This document shows positions 16,185-24,693 of a stretch of DNA of 64,000 nt, piece by piece. This stretch comes from an uncultured Acidobacteriaceae bacterium (GTDB lineage: Bacteria > Acidobacteriota > Terriglobia > Terriglobales > Acidobacteriaceae): assembly GCA_903842065.1 (NCBI GenBank), contig CAIMKZ010000093.1, forward strand, positions 186,001 to 250,000, given 5' to 3'. The first letter of the stretch is position 1, and each line of letters begins with the position of its first letter. Both the position numbers and the translations under genes were made by a program. The notes below the pieces were generated by a model that searched no databases, was not told where the DNA came from, and worked only from the letters and a program-made list of their open reading frames with translations.

Positions 16185-16580
16185 GGAGATGGGCGTTGCC
16201 CCCGCTGCCAGCGCCTCTCCAAAGAAGCCCATCGCCAGCGGAGCCTTGTTCTGGCCGAAGAGTACCGGCTTCCAGTCGTCCTTGCCGGTGATGGGGTCCA
16301 TGTAGCGCTTACGCAGGAAGCGGATGTTCTGGGTCTTGACCAGCGCGTCGATTGTGGGCGGATAGGCGCTGAACTTGCGGTAGTAGAGCTGCACGGCGCG
16401 CTTGTACTGCAAGCCGCGGTTCATGGTTTCCACTTCGCGGTCCCGCTGAATGGAACGGGCGACGATGGGCGCGGCGATCGATAGCGAGAGCGCAAGCAGA
16501 AACACAAGAAAGATGGCCGCGATCAGAATGTATCCGTCCTCTGACGGCTTTCTCTCGCGACCTCGGCTTGAATTTCTCAT
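15630..16580 (-). CDS. Pseudopilin-like protein with Gly/Ser/Thr-rich tail
   Basis: The 316-aa product begins with a short basic leader and 'EDGYILIAAIFLVFLLALSL', a class III (prepilin-type) signal with the cleavable Gly before Tyr. Position +5 of the mature helix is Ala, not the usual Glu, as in tip pseudopilins of the GspK type. A GspG-like segment follows ('YYRKFSAYPPTIDALVKTQN', 'YMDPITGKDDWKPV'). From about residue 133 the protein is almost only Gly, Ser and Thr for about 105 residues, then has a short folded block ('YKKKDHFNEWEFTYSPLQDQ') and a second G/S tail. It is the last gene of the leftward secretion/pilus operon. Confidence 0.75.
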   Translation of the reverse strand: MRNSSRGRERKPSEDGYILIAAIFLVFLLALSLSIAAPIVARSIQRDREVETMNRGLQYKRAVQLYYRKFSAYPPTIDALVKTQNIRFLRKRYMDPITGKDDWKPVLFGQNKAPLAMGFFGEALAAGATPISGTGPSGGNVAGTGIGGQNGSTFGSGSIFGSGSGTTTGSGTGGSTFGSSGSGQNPTTGTGSGTTGSTGSGSTTSTGTSGTTTGTSSGSSSITNQTFGGAGVVGFSPASTRQSVLLYKKKDHFNEWEFTYSPLQDQPKITGGNTGSSGLPTSGSGSNSGFFGGSSGSGGSSSTGTGSGTTITQPRQ

Positions 16581-16636
16581 TCGCTAATCCGTAACTAACT
16601 CCGCCAGCAACGCTAACACCGCTAACTCCGCTGTCT

Positions 16637-17245
16637 TTAATACGCCTGCAACGGCAGAGTCTGCGTGTTGGTGTAGGAGAGATCTGTGACCTCGGCCCCG
16701 GTGGGCTTGATGCCGCCAATCTTGTAGCGGTGCTCGACGATGTCGCCGGTTCTGGCCATGTAGATGTTCTCGCCGTGCGAGAAGAAGGCCTGCATGGACT
16801 TGTCGGCCGCCTGCACGTAGCCAAAGTACTTGAGGTCGATGCCCGGCGGTTTAGGTGGCGGTGGGGGGCCGGCGGGAACTGCCGCTACCGGCGTAGAGTT
16901 GGGACGAGCCGAACTGAGCGGCGTGGGAATGGTCACAGGCGCCGACTCGGCGGAGAAGAGGTTGCGGCCCGCGCCGCTGTACTCAACCTCTTCGCTCTCG
17001 GAGAGACGGTCGAAGTGCAGAGTGGGGTCGATGTCTTCGTTGGTGAGCTTCTTTGCCTCAGGCCCGGTTGTTTGCGCGGCAGCAGCGGCGTTGCGGGTTG
17101 CAGCCGGCTGCGGCGCGGGACGCTTTGTCGCGGGAGTCGAGAAGTTGCTGTAAAGCTCAACGCCGCCCACAACGGCGATGATGGCAAAGAGCGCGATCAC
17201 GATGTAGAGCTGCTTTTTATTTTCTGCACCGACTCGGATGGCCAT
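16637..17245 (-). CDS. PilP/GspC-like inner-membrane-anchored assembly protein
   Basis: The 202-aa product has one N-terminal membrane helix ('LYIVIALFAIIAVVGGVELY'), a long Ala/Pro/Thr-rich linker, and a C-terminal beta-type domain containing 'GIDLKYFGYVQ', 'AFFSHGENIYMARTGDIVEH' and 'YKIGGIKPTGAEVTDLSY'. This is the pattern of PilP and GspC homology regions, which connect the inner-membrane platform to the secretin. It starts 2 bp after pilO and 56 bp before the pseudopilin, inside the same leftward operon. Assignment rests on architecture and position, since sequence conservation in this family is low. Confidence 0.65.
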   Translation of the reverse strand: MAIRVGAENKKQLYIVIALFAIIAVVGGVELYSNFSTPATKRPAPQPAATRNAAAAAQTTGPEAKKLTNEDIDPTLHFDRLSESEEVEYSGAGRNLFSAESAPVTIPTPLSSARPNSTPVAAVPAGPPPPPKPPGIDLKYFGYVQAADKSMQAFFSHGENIYMARTGDIVEHRYKIGGIKPTGAEVTDLSYTNTQTLPLQAY

Positions 17246-17247
17246 GG

Positions 17248-17868
17248 CTACTTTTCGACCTCCGTGCCTGAGGCGGCGGTTGTGTCTGGAGCGGTATCCA
17301 GTGCGGCGTCTTCAGGCCTGAGCCACGTGGAGACGCGCAGCCGCAGGTTGACGAGGCCGCCAGACTGGCCGGTGAGCGCCATGCCGCGGATGATGAAAAA
17401 CTCCGGATCGCGCTCGATCGAGTTGACGAAGCGCATGATCTCGGGATAACTGCCGCTGATGCCGGCGTCGAGCGAGACCTCGGTGAGGTAGGAACCGGCA
17501 GCGCCGTGCGTGTACTGAATGCGCGAGAGCCGCACGCCCGACTTTACCGCCAGCTCGCCGATGCGGCCTGCTATCGAGGAGTAGTTGGGCGGAACCCGCT
17601 TTGCATAAAAGCTGTGCATGGCGTCTCGGGTTGCCGAGACTTTTTTATCGAGTCCGCGCAAGGGCGCGGTCTGGGCTTCGAGCGCGGCCAGCTCGATCTG
17701 TTTTGAAGCAGCAGCCTGTCCGGCGTTGCGGTCGATGGCCGCCCAGTCTAGACCGACGCGCACGGCGAGCAGAACAGCCGAGATAAACACAAGCGCGAGT
17801 GCCGCGTAGTGCCAGGTAATGGGCGAAGCCAACTGTTCGCGCCAGGTGGAGCGTGTATCTTGATTCAT
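17248..17868 (-). CDS. pilO: PilO-like type IV pilus/secretion assembly protein
   Basis: The 206-aa bitopic protein has a short cytoplasmic N-terminus, one helix ('HYAALALVFISAVLLAVRVG'), a coiled coil and a ferredoxin-like periplasmic domain ('VSLDAGISGSYPEIMRFVNS'), the standard PilO layout. PilO pairs with PilN and binds PilP. It overlaps pilN by 4 nt (ATGA) and is followed after 2 bp by the PilP-like gene. Start and stop are fixed by these junctions. Family assignment is supported mainly by gene order M-N-O-P. Confidence 0.75.
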   Translation of the reverse strand: MNQDTRSTWREQLASPITWHYAALALVFISAVLLAVRVGLDWAAIDRNAGQAAASKQIELAALEAQTAPLRGLDKKVSATRDAMHSFYAKRVPPNYSSIAGRIGELAVKSGVRLSRIQYTHGAAGSYLTEVSLDAGISGSYPEIMRFVNSIERDPEFFIIRGMALTGQSGGLVNLRLRVSTWLRPEDAALDTAPDTTAASGTEVEK

Positions 17869-18539
17869 CGCGCACCTCCCCGGACAGCAGGCTTTTCTTC
17901 GGAATGAGCGGGAGCCTTCTTTGCAGCCTTTCGCTCCTCCGCGGTGGGCGGGTTGTAATCGGCCACGATGTCGAAGTTAAAGCGATTGGAGACGCTCACC
18001 GGCTCCAGCCGCTGGTTGCTGCTGTTGGCGGACTCCTCGGCGTTCTCGCCAACGATGCGCGGCGCAAGAAATCGCTTGGACTTTTCCAGGTTGCGGACCA
18101 GATCCACACTGCGGTCTTGCGGCCCGACGATGCGAAGCCGCAGCGAGATATGTCCGTCCTTCTCGCGCACCGGCTCGATGGTGGTGACCTGAACGCCGGC
18201 GGGCAACACTCTTTCCAGGTCTTCCATGGCCAGCGTCCAGGAGAAGGATTTGTTGTCGAAGAGCTGGTTGAGCGCGGCGGCCTGCTTGAGCAGATCGGCG
18301 TTCTCGGGCAGCTGCATGGTGGTCAGATAGCCCTGCCGCTCATGCGTGAGCGCCGTAAGGCGGCCGTCGACAGAGTGGGCGCGGGCGCGGGCCGCCTCGG
18401 CGTTCTCATGAACAAAGTGCAGGCAGATCGTCAGGGCCAGACAGAGCAGGGCGAGCGCGGCGATGGCGATGCGCAGGCGCCGCAGCGTGGGCCCAAGATC
18501 GGCGTAGGGGCGCGTGGCCAGGTTGAGCGTAATCCTCAT
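17865..18539 (-). CDS. pilN: PilN-like type IV pilus/secretion assembly protein
   Basis: The 224-aa product opens with 'MRITLNLATRPY', the PilN cytoplasmic segment that docks onto PilM. Next come a membrane helix ('IAIAALALLCLALTICLHFV'), a coiled coil and a periplasmic domain ('LERVLPAGVQVTTIEP'). The C-terminus is long and charged. It overlaps pilM by 4 nt and pilO by 4 nt, so translation of the three is coupled. The opening motif makes this the clearest of the N/O/P trio. Confidence 0.82.
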   Translation of the reverse strand: MRITLNLATRPYADLGPTLRRLRIAIAALALLCLALTICLHFVHENAEAARARAHSVDGRLTALTHERQGYLTTMQLPENADLLKQAAALNQLFDNKSFSWTLAMEDLERVLPAGVQVTTIEPVREKDGHISLRLRIVGPQDRSVDLVRNLEKSKRFLAPRIVGENAEESANSSNQRLEPVSVSNRFNFDIVADYNPPTAEERKAAKKAPAHSEEKPAVRGGAR

Positions 18540-19468
18540 TGCGCCACCGCCTGATAGCCGTGAAGGCCGAGTGCGCCGGCAACAGCGGCGATGCTTGAAC
18601 TGCCGAGGCCGGTAACCAGTCCGCTCTCAGGCGCGGCAACAAGATCGGCGACGGCCAGCGCAGGCTCGTCGAGCCAGCCGGCAAATTCGTTTATCGGCAC
18701 ATCGCCCGCATAGAAAAGCAGCTGCGCGCGCGCCTGCAGGTGATCTTCAAAGTAGGCGGAGGCCACGGCTATTCCGCGCTGAATCTCGGCGATGCGCTGG
18801 CGCGGGTTCTCGGGAAGATCTAGGGTGCGATAGAGCAGAAGGTCGTTGCCATTGACGATAGCCGTGGTCAGCGTCCGGCTGCTCAGCAAGGCAGCCATCG
18901 AAGCCTCCATCGTGTTCGTGGATTCGAGCGCGGCAAGGCTGGATGAGAGAACTGCGCCGGGCTCATATCCGGCGGCGCGAACGGCGGCCTCATACTCGGC
19001 CAGCACGGGGCCGGGCACAATGGCGGCCAGCACACGGCATTCGGTCTCGGTTTCGGAGAGGATCTGGTAGCTGACGCCTGCCACATCGGCGTCGAAGGGA
19101 ACCATCTTGCGCAGCCGGAAACGAAGGATCGGAAGCGCCTCGGCGCGCTTGGCGGGAAGGGAATCGAAGTCGAGCGGGAAGACGCGGACCACAGTATCGG
19201 GCAGGATCAGAGTAACGGCATGCGTGCGCGGAGAGACCTGATCGAGTGCCGAGCGGATAGCGGCCGAGACCAGGTCGGGCCGGTGAAGATTGGTCTCGTC
19301 GATTGCGGGCGTGAGCGCTCCCGCGGGCAATCCGGTAAAGGCGAACAGCGGCGCGCCGGAGGCCGAAACCGAAGCCGCAAGCGCTCCCTCAGGCCGCAAC
19401 TCTACTGCCGCGGGCGGGCGGCCCGCGCTCTGCGCTTTGATTGAAACTCTCTTCAAAATCGAACTCAT
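18536..19468 (-). CDS. pilM: PilM-like actin-fold assembly protein
   Basis: This 310-aa cytoplasmic protein resembles PilM/GspL-N: an actin-like ATP-binding fold that recruits PilN. Segments such as 'VTLILPDTVVRVFPLDFDSL', 'RFRLRKMVPFDADVAGVSYQ' and 'VLAAIVPGPVLAEYEAAVRA' fit the family. It is somewhat shorter than PilM of Pseudomonas (about 354 aa), and I cannot locate all nucleotide-binding loops. It lies 18 bp after gspE and overlaps pilN by 4 nt. Confidence 0.75.
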   Translation of the reverse strand: MSSILKRVSIKAQSAGRPPAAVELRPEGALAASVSASGAPLFAFTGLPAGALTPAIDETNLHRPDLVSAAIRSALDQVSPRTHAVTLILPDTVVRVFPLDFDSLPAKRAEALPILRFRLRKMVPFDADVAGVSYQILSETETECRVLAAIVPGPVLAEYEAAVRAAGYEPGAVLSSSLAALESTNTMEASMAALLSSRTLTTAIVNGNDLLLYRTLDLPENPRQRIAEIQRGIAVASAYFEDHLQARAQLLFYAGDVPINEFAGWLDEPALAVADLVAAPESGLVTGLGSSSIAAVAGALGLHGYQAVAQ

Positions 19469-19486
19469 TTCTATTCGATCACTTCC

Positions 19487-21124
19487 TTACCGTGACGCCT
19501 CGATAAAGGTTACCTTGTTGATCTCCTTGAGTGTGGTGACGCCGCGCCGGACCCGCTCCAGGGCCGACTCGCGCAGGAAGCTCATGCCCTCTTTCTGGGC
19601 CATCTTGCGCACCTCGGATGTGGGTCTCTTGTCGAGGATCAGCTCGCGGATGGGATCGGTAAGCTCAAGCAGTTCGTGGATCGCGGTACGGCCCCGGTAG
19701 CCGGTGCCGCCGCACTCCATGCAGCCCGTGCCCTCGCGGAAGGCGAAGCCACGCCACTGGGCGGGGTCGAGGCCGCTCGAATGCAGCATCTCGTCATCGT
19801 AGGTGACAGTATGGGCGCAGTGCTCGCAGATGGTGCGCACCAGCCGCTGCGCCAGAATGCAGTTGAGCGCGGAGACAAAGTTGTAGGCCTCGACGCCCAT
19901 GTTGAGAAAGCGGCCCAGCACGTCCACCACGTTGTTGGCGTGGACGGTGGTAAACACCAGATGTCCGGTGAGCGCCGAGTTGATGGCGATCTGCGCCGTC
20001 TCCTGGTCGCGAATCTCGCCGACGAGAATCTTGTCCGGGTCGTGGCGCAAAATCGAGCGCAATCCGCGGGCGAAGGTGAGGCCCTTCTTCTCGTTGACCG
20101 GAATCTGGGTGATGCCGCGGATCTGGTACTCGACCGGATCCTCGATGGTGATGATCTTGTCTTCGTCGCTCTTGATCTCGTTGAGCGCGGCGTAGAGCGT
20201 GGTGGTCTTGCCCGAACCGGTGGGTCCGGTGACCAGCACCATGCCGTAGGGCTCGCGGATGTAGCGGCGGAAGCGCTTGAGGTCGTCGTCGGCAAAGCCC
20301 ACCACGTCGAGCGTGAGGTTCTTGAACTTCTCGCTCATCGATTCTTTATCGAGCACGCGCAGCACGGCGTTTTCGCCGTAGATCGTCGGCATGATCGAGA
20401 CGCGGAAGTCGATGAGGCGGTTCTTGTAGCGAACGCGGAAGCGGCCGTCCTGGGGCACGCGTTTTTCGGCGATGTCGAGTTCCGACATGATTTTGATGCG
20501 GCCCAGAATCGTGCCGTGATGCTCGCGTGCGATGGGCGCCATGGCGGCCTGCAATACGCCGTCGATGCGGTACTTGACGACGAGCGAGTCGTCGTTGGTC
20601 TCGATGTGAATGTCGGAGGCTCGCCGTTCTAGCGCGGTGAAGATCGTCGTGTCCACGAGCCGGATGATGGGACTGATGTCCTCGGCCTCGCTGGTCAGCT
20701 TCTCGATGGAGATGTTCTCGTCCGGGTTGTCGTCGCCGGTGAGAACGTCGAAGGTCAACCCCTCGCTGGCCTCGTCGAGTACGCGCTGGCTCTGCTCGGT
20801 CTTCTTGAGCAGGTCGGTGATCTCTGAAAGCATGGCCACGCGGGCGTAGATGCGTTTGCCGAGCAATCCGGCTATCTCATCGAGCACCATTAGGCGCGAG
20901 GGGTCGCTGACAGCGATAACCAACTCGTCGTCGTGTTGTTCGATGGGCACAAAGTTGTAGCGGAACATCAGTTCGACGGGAACCGTGCGCAGCAGATCGT
21001 GCTGAATCTTGAAGTTTTTCAGGTCCACGAACTCGGCGCGATACCGCGTGGCCAGAGCTTCGGCTTGCGCGCGTTCGTCGGCGGAGGTGAGGACGGGAAG
21101 TACGATGACCTGGGAGTCGGCCAT
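19487..21124 (-). CDS. GspE/PilB-type assembly ATPase
   Basis: The 545-aa hexameric ATPase would power pilus or pseudopilus extension. An N-terminal MshEN-type domain is followed by the motor domain: Walker A 'GPTGSGKTTTLY' near 295, Asp box, Walker B 'ILVGEIRDQETAQIA' near 365, and the zinc tetracysteine 'CEHC ... CMECGGTGYRGR' (434-470). All motor motifs are intact. GGAGG precedes the ATG. It begins 6 bp after gspF. PilB and GspE cannot be separated by motif alone; the pilMNO neighbours argue for a T4P-like system, the pseudopilin for T2SS. No retraction ATPase (PilT) is visible. Confidence 0.93.
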   Translation of the reverse strand: MADSQVIVLPVLTSADERAQAEALATRYRAEFVDLKNFKIQHDLLRTVPVELMFRYNFVPIEQHDDELVIAVSDPSRLMVLDEIAGLLGKRIYARVAMLSEITDLLKKTEQSQRVLDEASEGLTFDVLTGDDNPDENISIEKLTSEAEDISPIIRLVDTTIFTALERRASDIHIETNDDSLVVKYRIDGVLQAAMAPIAREHHGTILGRIKIMSELDIAEKRVPQDGRFRVRYKNRLIDFRVSIMPTIYGENAVLRVLDKESMSEKFKNLTLDVVGFADDDLKRFRRYIREPYGMVLVTGPTGSGKTTTLYAALNEIKSDEDKIITIEDPVEYQIRGITQIPVNEKKGLTFARGLRSILRHDPDKILVGEIRDQETAQIAINSALTGHLVFTTVHANNVVDVLGRFLNMGVEAYNFVSALNCILAQRLVRTICEHCAHTVTYDDEMLHSSGLDPAQWRGFAFREGTGCMECGGTGYRGRTAIHELLELTDPIRELILDKRPTSEVRKMAQKEGMSFLRESALERVRRGVTTLKEINKVTFIEASR

Positions 21125-21130
21125 GAGCGG

Positions 21131-22333
21131 TTAACCTCCTCCGACCGCGCCGGCCTGGCCAAGCGAGAAGATCGGCAGATAAAGCGAGATAAGTATGAAG
21201 ACCACGACCACGCCCATAACGATGAGGATGGCCGGCTCGATAAGGTTGAGGGCGGCGGTGAGCGACATGGCCACCTCCTCCTCAAAGAACTCGGCTACGG
21301 AGTTGAGCATCTGCGGCAGCGCGCCGGTCTGCTCGCCCACGGTAATCATCTCGGTGGCCAGATCGGGGAATGCGCCGGTCTTGATGAGCGAGTCGGCCAG
21401 GCTCTTGCCTTCGCGCACGGTTACAACCGAAGAGAAAACGGCCTTCGAGACCTTGCGCGAGCCGATGGAGCGGGCCGCGGTCTCAAGCGACGGCACCAGC
21501 GGCAGACCGCCGGTGAGCAGCGTTGAAAGTGTGCGCGAGAACAGCGCCACCTGATACTTGGTCCAGATGCGCCCGAATACGGGCAGGCCGACGCGGACGC
21601 CGTCCACAAAGTCCCGGCCGCCTTCGGTGATAGAGAAGCGATAGAGCGCGAAGGCGAGGCAGGCGAAGAATAGTGTCAGCCAGAGAAAGTTGTGCTGGAG
21701 CCACTTGCCGAAGGAGAGCAGTCCCATGGTCATGGCCGGAAGTTGCGAGCCCATCTGGTCGTAGAGCACGGCGAACTGCGGCACCACGACAGCGAGCAGA
21801 AAGATCATGAGGCCCACGACCAGGGTGAGCAGCAGCGAGGGGTAGATGAGCGATGTGACCAGCTTCTTGCGAAAGGTCAGCGCCATCTTCTGGAAGCTGA
21901 TGTAGCGGTCCAGCACTTCGGGCAGATTGCCGGAACGTTCGCCCGCGAGCATTGTGGTGGTGTGCATCAGCGGGAAGCTGCCCTGGGCCTCGAATGCGGC
22001 CGAGAGCGACTCGCCGGTCTTTACGCGTCCGGCCACGTCCTCAAGCTGCGCGGCAAAGACAGGGCTCTTCTGGATCTTGGCCAGCATCTGGATGGAGCTA
22101 AGGATGGGCAGACCGGCGCGGATGAGGGTGAGGAACTGCTGGTTGAAGATCAGAAACGGCTCGAGCTTGACCTTGCGCTTGCTGCTGCCGAAGCCGCCCC
22201 GCGCCTTGACGCTGAAGACGTGGTAGCCGGCGTGGATGAAGCGCGCGCGCAGTTCCTCGGCGGTGGCAGCGGTGTGCACCTGCTCTTGAACGCGGCCGCG
22301 CTCGTCGGCCAATTTGATAACGAACTCTGCCAT
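21131..22333 (-). CDS. GspF/PilC-type inner-membrane platform protein
   Basis: The polytopic platform protein of about 400 aa has two GspF repeats, each a helical bundle plus membrane helices: 'FLTLIRAGLPILSSIQML' with 'LLTLVVGLMIFLLAVVVPQF', then 'FSRTLSTLLTGGLPLVPSLE' with 'LIEPAILIVMGVVVVFILIS'. The start at 22333 ('MAEFVIKLADERG') matches the family N-terminus; the GTG at 22366 has AAGGGG upstream and would add 11 residues. It is the first gene of the leftward operon gspF-gspE-pilMNO-pilP-pseudopilin. The operon promoter should lie in 22334-22500; I see no convincing consensus. Confidence 0.9.
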   Translation of the reverse strand: MAEFVIKLADERGRVQEQVHTAATAEELRARFIHAGYHVFSVKARGGFGSSKRKVKLEPFLIFNQQFLTLIRAGLPILSSIQMLAKIQKSPVFAAQLEDVAGRVKTGESLSAAFEAQGSFPLMHTTTMLAGERSGNLPEVLDRYISFQKMALTFRKKLVTSLIYPSLLLTLVVGLMIFLLAVVVPQFAVLYDQMGSQLPAMTMGLLSFGKWLQHNFLWLTLFFACLAFALYRFSITEGGRDFVDGVRVGLPVFGRIWTKYQVALFSRTLSTLLTGGLPLVPSLETAARSIGSRKVSKAVFSSVVTVREGKSLADSLIKTGAFPDLATEMITVGEQTGALPQMLNSVAEFFEEEVAMSLTAALNLIEPAILIVMGVVVVFILISLYLPIFSLGQAGAVGGG

Positions 22334-22519
22334 AGCCGTTGCCGCCGTCCCCCCGGCGGGATACACATACCCCTTCCCAAGTGTAACTTCAATGGATAGA
22401 CGCCCGAAGGGGCCGTACCGTTCGAGGCATTCCCGGGTTACCGGGGCAGCTTTGGCTGTATGCTGATCTCGGCAGTCCAGGAAGCCCTGGCCAAGAGCGA
22501 ATCCGGGAGGATGGATCGA

Positions 22520-23950
22520 GTGCGAATCTGGAACAGCCCGATGCTGAAGCTCGCTTTATGCGCGTTTGACCGGCTATACGCCGGGACCGCAAGCCTTCTC
22601 AAAGGCCGTCGGCGGCTGGCGGGCGATCTCGCGGCTCTGGCGCTGGTCCTGGCGGGGCTTGCTGCCGCGATGCACACTGGCCGCAGCTTTGCAGCCTCGG
22701 CGGCAGAGGCGGTTACGCCTTATCCGCACGATCTGGCTCAGGTGAGCTTTGCCGTGGCCGGAGACGTGATCCCCCACGAAGCCGTGCGAAATGCGGCGAC
22801 GGCTGCGGGCAAGGACGAAACCGGCTGGACGGCGCTGCTGACCAACGTCAGCGATGTCTTTCAGGGGGCCGACTTTGGCTTCGTGAATCTCGAAACGCCG
22901 GTTGCGCCCGAGCACTCGAAGGGAACCAAGGCGTTTTTGTTCGATGCGCCTCCTGCGCTGCCCACCGCGCTCAAGGCCAGCGGCATCAAGATGGTTCTGT
23001 TCGCCAACAATCACGCCATGGATCAGGGCTGGGCCGGGTTTGCTGAGACGAGAAAGCATCTCACCGAGATAGGGCTCGTCGACGTCGGCACTTCGGACGA
23101 CGCGGCCACGGCCTTTCAGCCGGTGTTCGTTGAGGCGAACGGGATCAAGGTCGGTTGGCTCGGCATCACGCGCTGGCTTAACGGCGGACGCAACCCCGAC
23201 AAAATCGATCAGCCGCACGTGAACTTCTTCCCCTATCCGCACGACTCGGGAGGCGCTTCTGGGGCAGACGAGGCCGCGTTGCTGGCCGCCGTAAAGGCCG
23301 CGCGCGAAAAATGCGATCTGCTGGTGGTCGCCATCCACTGGGGCGTCGAGTACGCCACCGCTCCCCGCGCCGAAGACGTAGACATCGCGCACAAGATGAT
23401 GGAGGCCGGCGCTTCGGTGATCGTCGGCGGGCACCCGCATGTCTTGCAACAGGTTGAGACCTACCGCACCACGGACGGACGCGACACGTTGATCTATTAC
23501 TCGCTCGGCAACTTTTTGTCGAACCAGTCGCGCACCTACGTCGAAGGCCTCATGCCTGACACGAACGGCGATCCACGCGACTCGATGATCGGACTGTTCT
23601 CGGCGGTCAAAAAGGACTACGGCCCCGGAGGCATCCGCGTCGAAGTGGGCCACGCAGGAATTCTGCCCGTCTGGGGCGAGAACAACCGCAACGAGATCGC
23701 CGCCGGACGCACAAAGATTCCGGTGATCGAGCCGGTGCTGATCGATCGCGAACTGCCCGCCTTGCAGGCGAGGATGGACGCGCTCAACAAAGCTGCCGAA
23801 GCGCCGGAAGGGCTCAACGCCGACGAGAAGAAGGAATTTGTGGACCTGACGAAGCGGATCAAGCTGCTGACCGACCGCCGCGCGCAGATTCTGGCCCGCA
23901 CCGGCGACGAGTACGTGACCGCTCCGCCGAAAGTTCGCGCGAAGCCGTAA
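22520..23950 (+). CDS. CapA-family (poly-gamma-glutamate synthesis type) metallophosphoesterase
   Basis: About 476 aa. GTG at 22520 is the best start because GGGAGG lies 9 nt upstream; an in-frame ATG at 22511 abuts that site. A membrane/signal segment ('LAALALVLAGLAAAMHTG') is followed by the CapA domain: 'AVAGDVIPHEAVR', 'GFVNLETPVAP', 'FANNHAMDQGW' (Asn-His metal ligands), 'AIHWGVEY', 'GGHPHVLQQVE' and 'YYSLGNFLSNQ'. CapA proteins act on poly-gamma-glutamate capsules in Bacillus, but most homologues are uncharacterised calcineurin-like enzymes. It is convergent with the lipocalin gene (3 bp apart). No capBC genes are nearby. Confidence 0.87.
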   Translation: MRIWNSPMLKLALCAFDRLYAGTASLLKGRRRLAGDLAALALVLAGLAAAMHTGRSFAASAAEAVTPYPHDLAQVSFAVAGDVIPHEAVRNAATAAGKDETGWTALLTNVSDVFQGADFGFVNLETPVAPEHSKGTKAFLFDAPPALPTALKASGIKMVLFANNHAMDQGWAGFAETRKHLTEIGLVDVGTSDDAATAFQPVFVEANGIKVGWLGITRWLNGGRNPDKIDQPHVNFFPYPHDSGGASGADEAALLAAVKAAREKCDLLVVAIHWGVEYATAPRAEDVDIAHKMMEAGASVIVGGHPHVLQQVETYRTTDGRDTLIYYSLGNFLSNQSRTYVEGLMPDTNGDPRDSMIGLFSAVKKDYGPGGIRVEVGHAGILPVWGENNRNEIAAGRTKIPVIEPVLIDRELPALQARMDALNKAAEAPEGLNADEKKEFVDLTKRIKLLTDRRAQILARTGDEYVTAPPKVRAKP

Positions 23951-23953
23951 CCG

Positions 23954-24487
23954 TTAATCTGTCTGCTTTGCCCGCTCCAGCTTTGAGGCATCGTAGCCCT
24001 TGGCCGCCAGACGGCCGGTGATCTCCGCATAGAGCTTGTCGTCGATCTTCGCGGTGCGGCTCAAGACCCACAGGTATTTGCGGCTGGGCTCGCCGATTAC
24101 GGCGTACTCGTAGTTCTGGCCCAGCTCGATAATCCAGTAATCGCCGAAGAACGGCCAGAAGAACGTCACTTTGAGCTTCGAGCCGGTCTTCGAGTCAACC
24201 ACCTTGGCCCAGCCGTTCGCTATCGAGGGCTTGCCTTCCTTGGTCGTGCATGTATTCGTCACGCCAATCTTGCCGTCGGGGCGGAGGGAATAAGTCGCAA
24301 TAATGTCGCGGTCGCACTTGCGCTCAAAGATGGTCGGATACTTCGCAATCTCGTACCACCGCCCTGTGTACCGGTTCAGATCGACCTTGGCGACGGTCTC
24401 AAGCGGTGCTTGAGCCGATGCGGCTGCAACCATAGAAAACGCTCCAATCAAGGCGAGGCAAAGAGAAATAAGATTTCGTGTATGCAT
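23954..24487 (-). CDS. Bacterial lipocalin (Blc-like)
   Basis: The 177-aa protein has a signal peptide ('LISLCLALIGAFSMVAAASA') and the lipocalin hallmark 'RYTGRWYEIAKYPTIFERKC' at about 37-56. The remaining strands are recognisable: 'VTNTCTTKEGK', 'KVTFFWPFFGDYWIIEL', 'YAVIGEPSRKYLWVLSR'. Blc binds fatty acids or lysophospholipids in the envelope. There is no lipobox Cys at the cleavage site, so it is probably soluble in the periplasm, unlike E. coli Blc. GGAG lies 9 nt before the ATG. Confidence 0.93.
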   Translation of the reverse strand: MHTRNLISLCLALIGAFSMVAAASAQAPLETVAKVDLNRYTGRWYEIAKYPTIFERKCDRDIIATYSLRPDGKIGVTNTCTTKEGKPSIANGWAKVVDSKTGSKLKVTFFWPFFGDYWIIELGQNYEYAVIGEPSRKYLWVLSRTAKIDDKLYAEITGRLAAKGYDASKLERAKQTD

Positions 24488-24693
24488 CAGGGAACTCCAT
24501 TTTCAAATCATTGTGCAGGCCTCTACGCGGCAGGGAATAGCTGCATAACGCTTGTTCTCGGGGAAGTGGGAATCGCAGGCTGCCCACCTCTAGTCTTTCT
24601 TTTGCCACATCATCTGCACTAAGTTTTACCACTTGTCCAGCGAAGCCGCTGTCGTAAAGGGATCGTGGGGCCCTGTTCGCGCATCGAATCTAC

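Noticed and set aside
22460-23950. CapA-like gene as part of a poly-gamma-glutamate capsule locus
   Set aside because: No capB or capC homologue nearby; most CapA-fold proteins are not in such loci.
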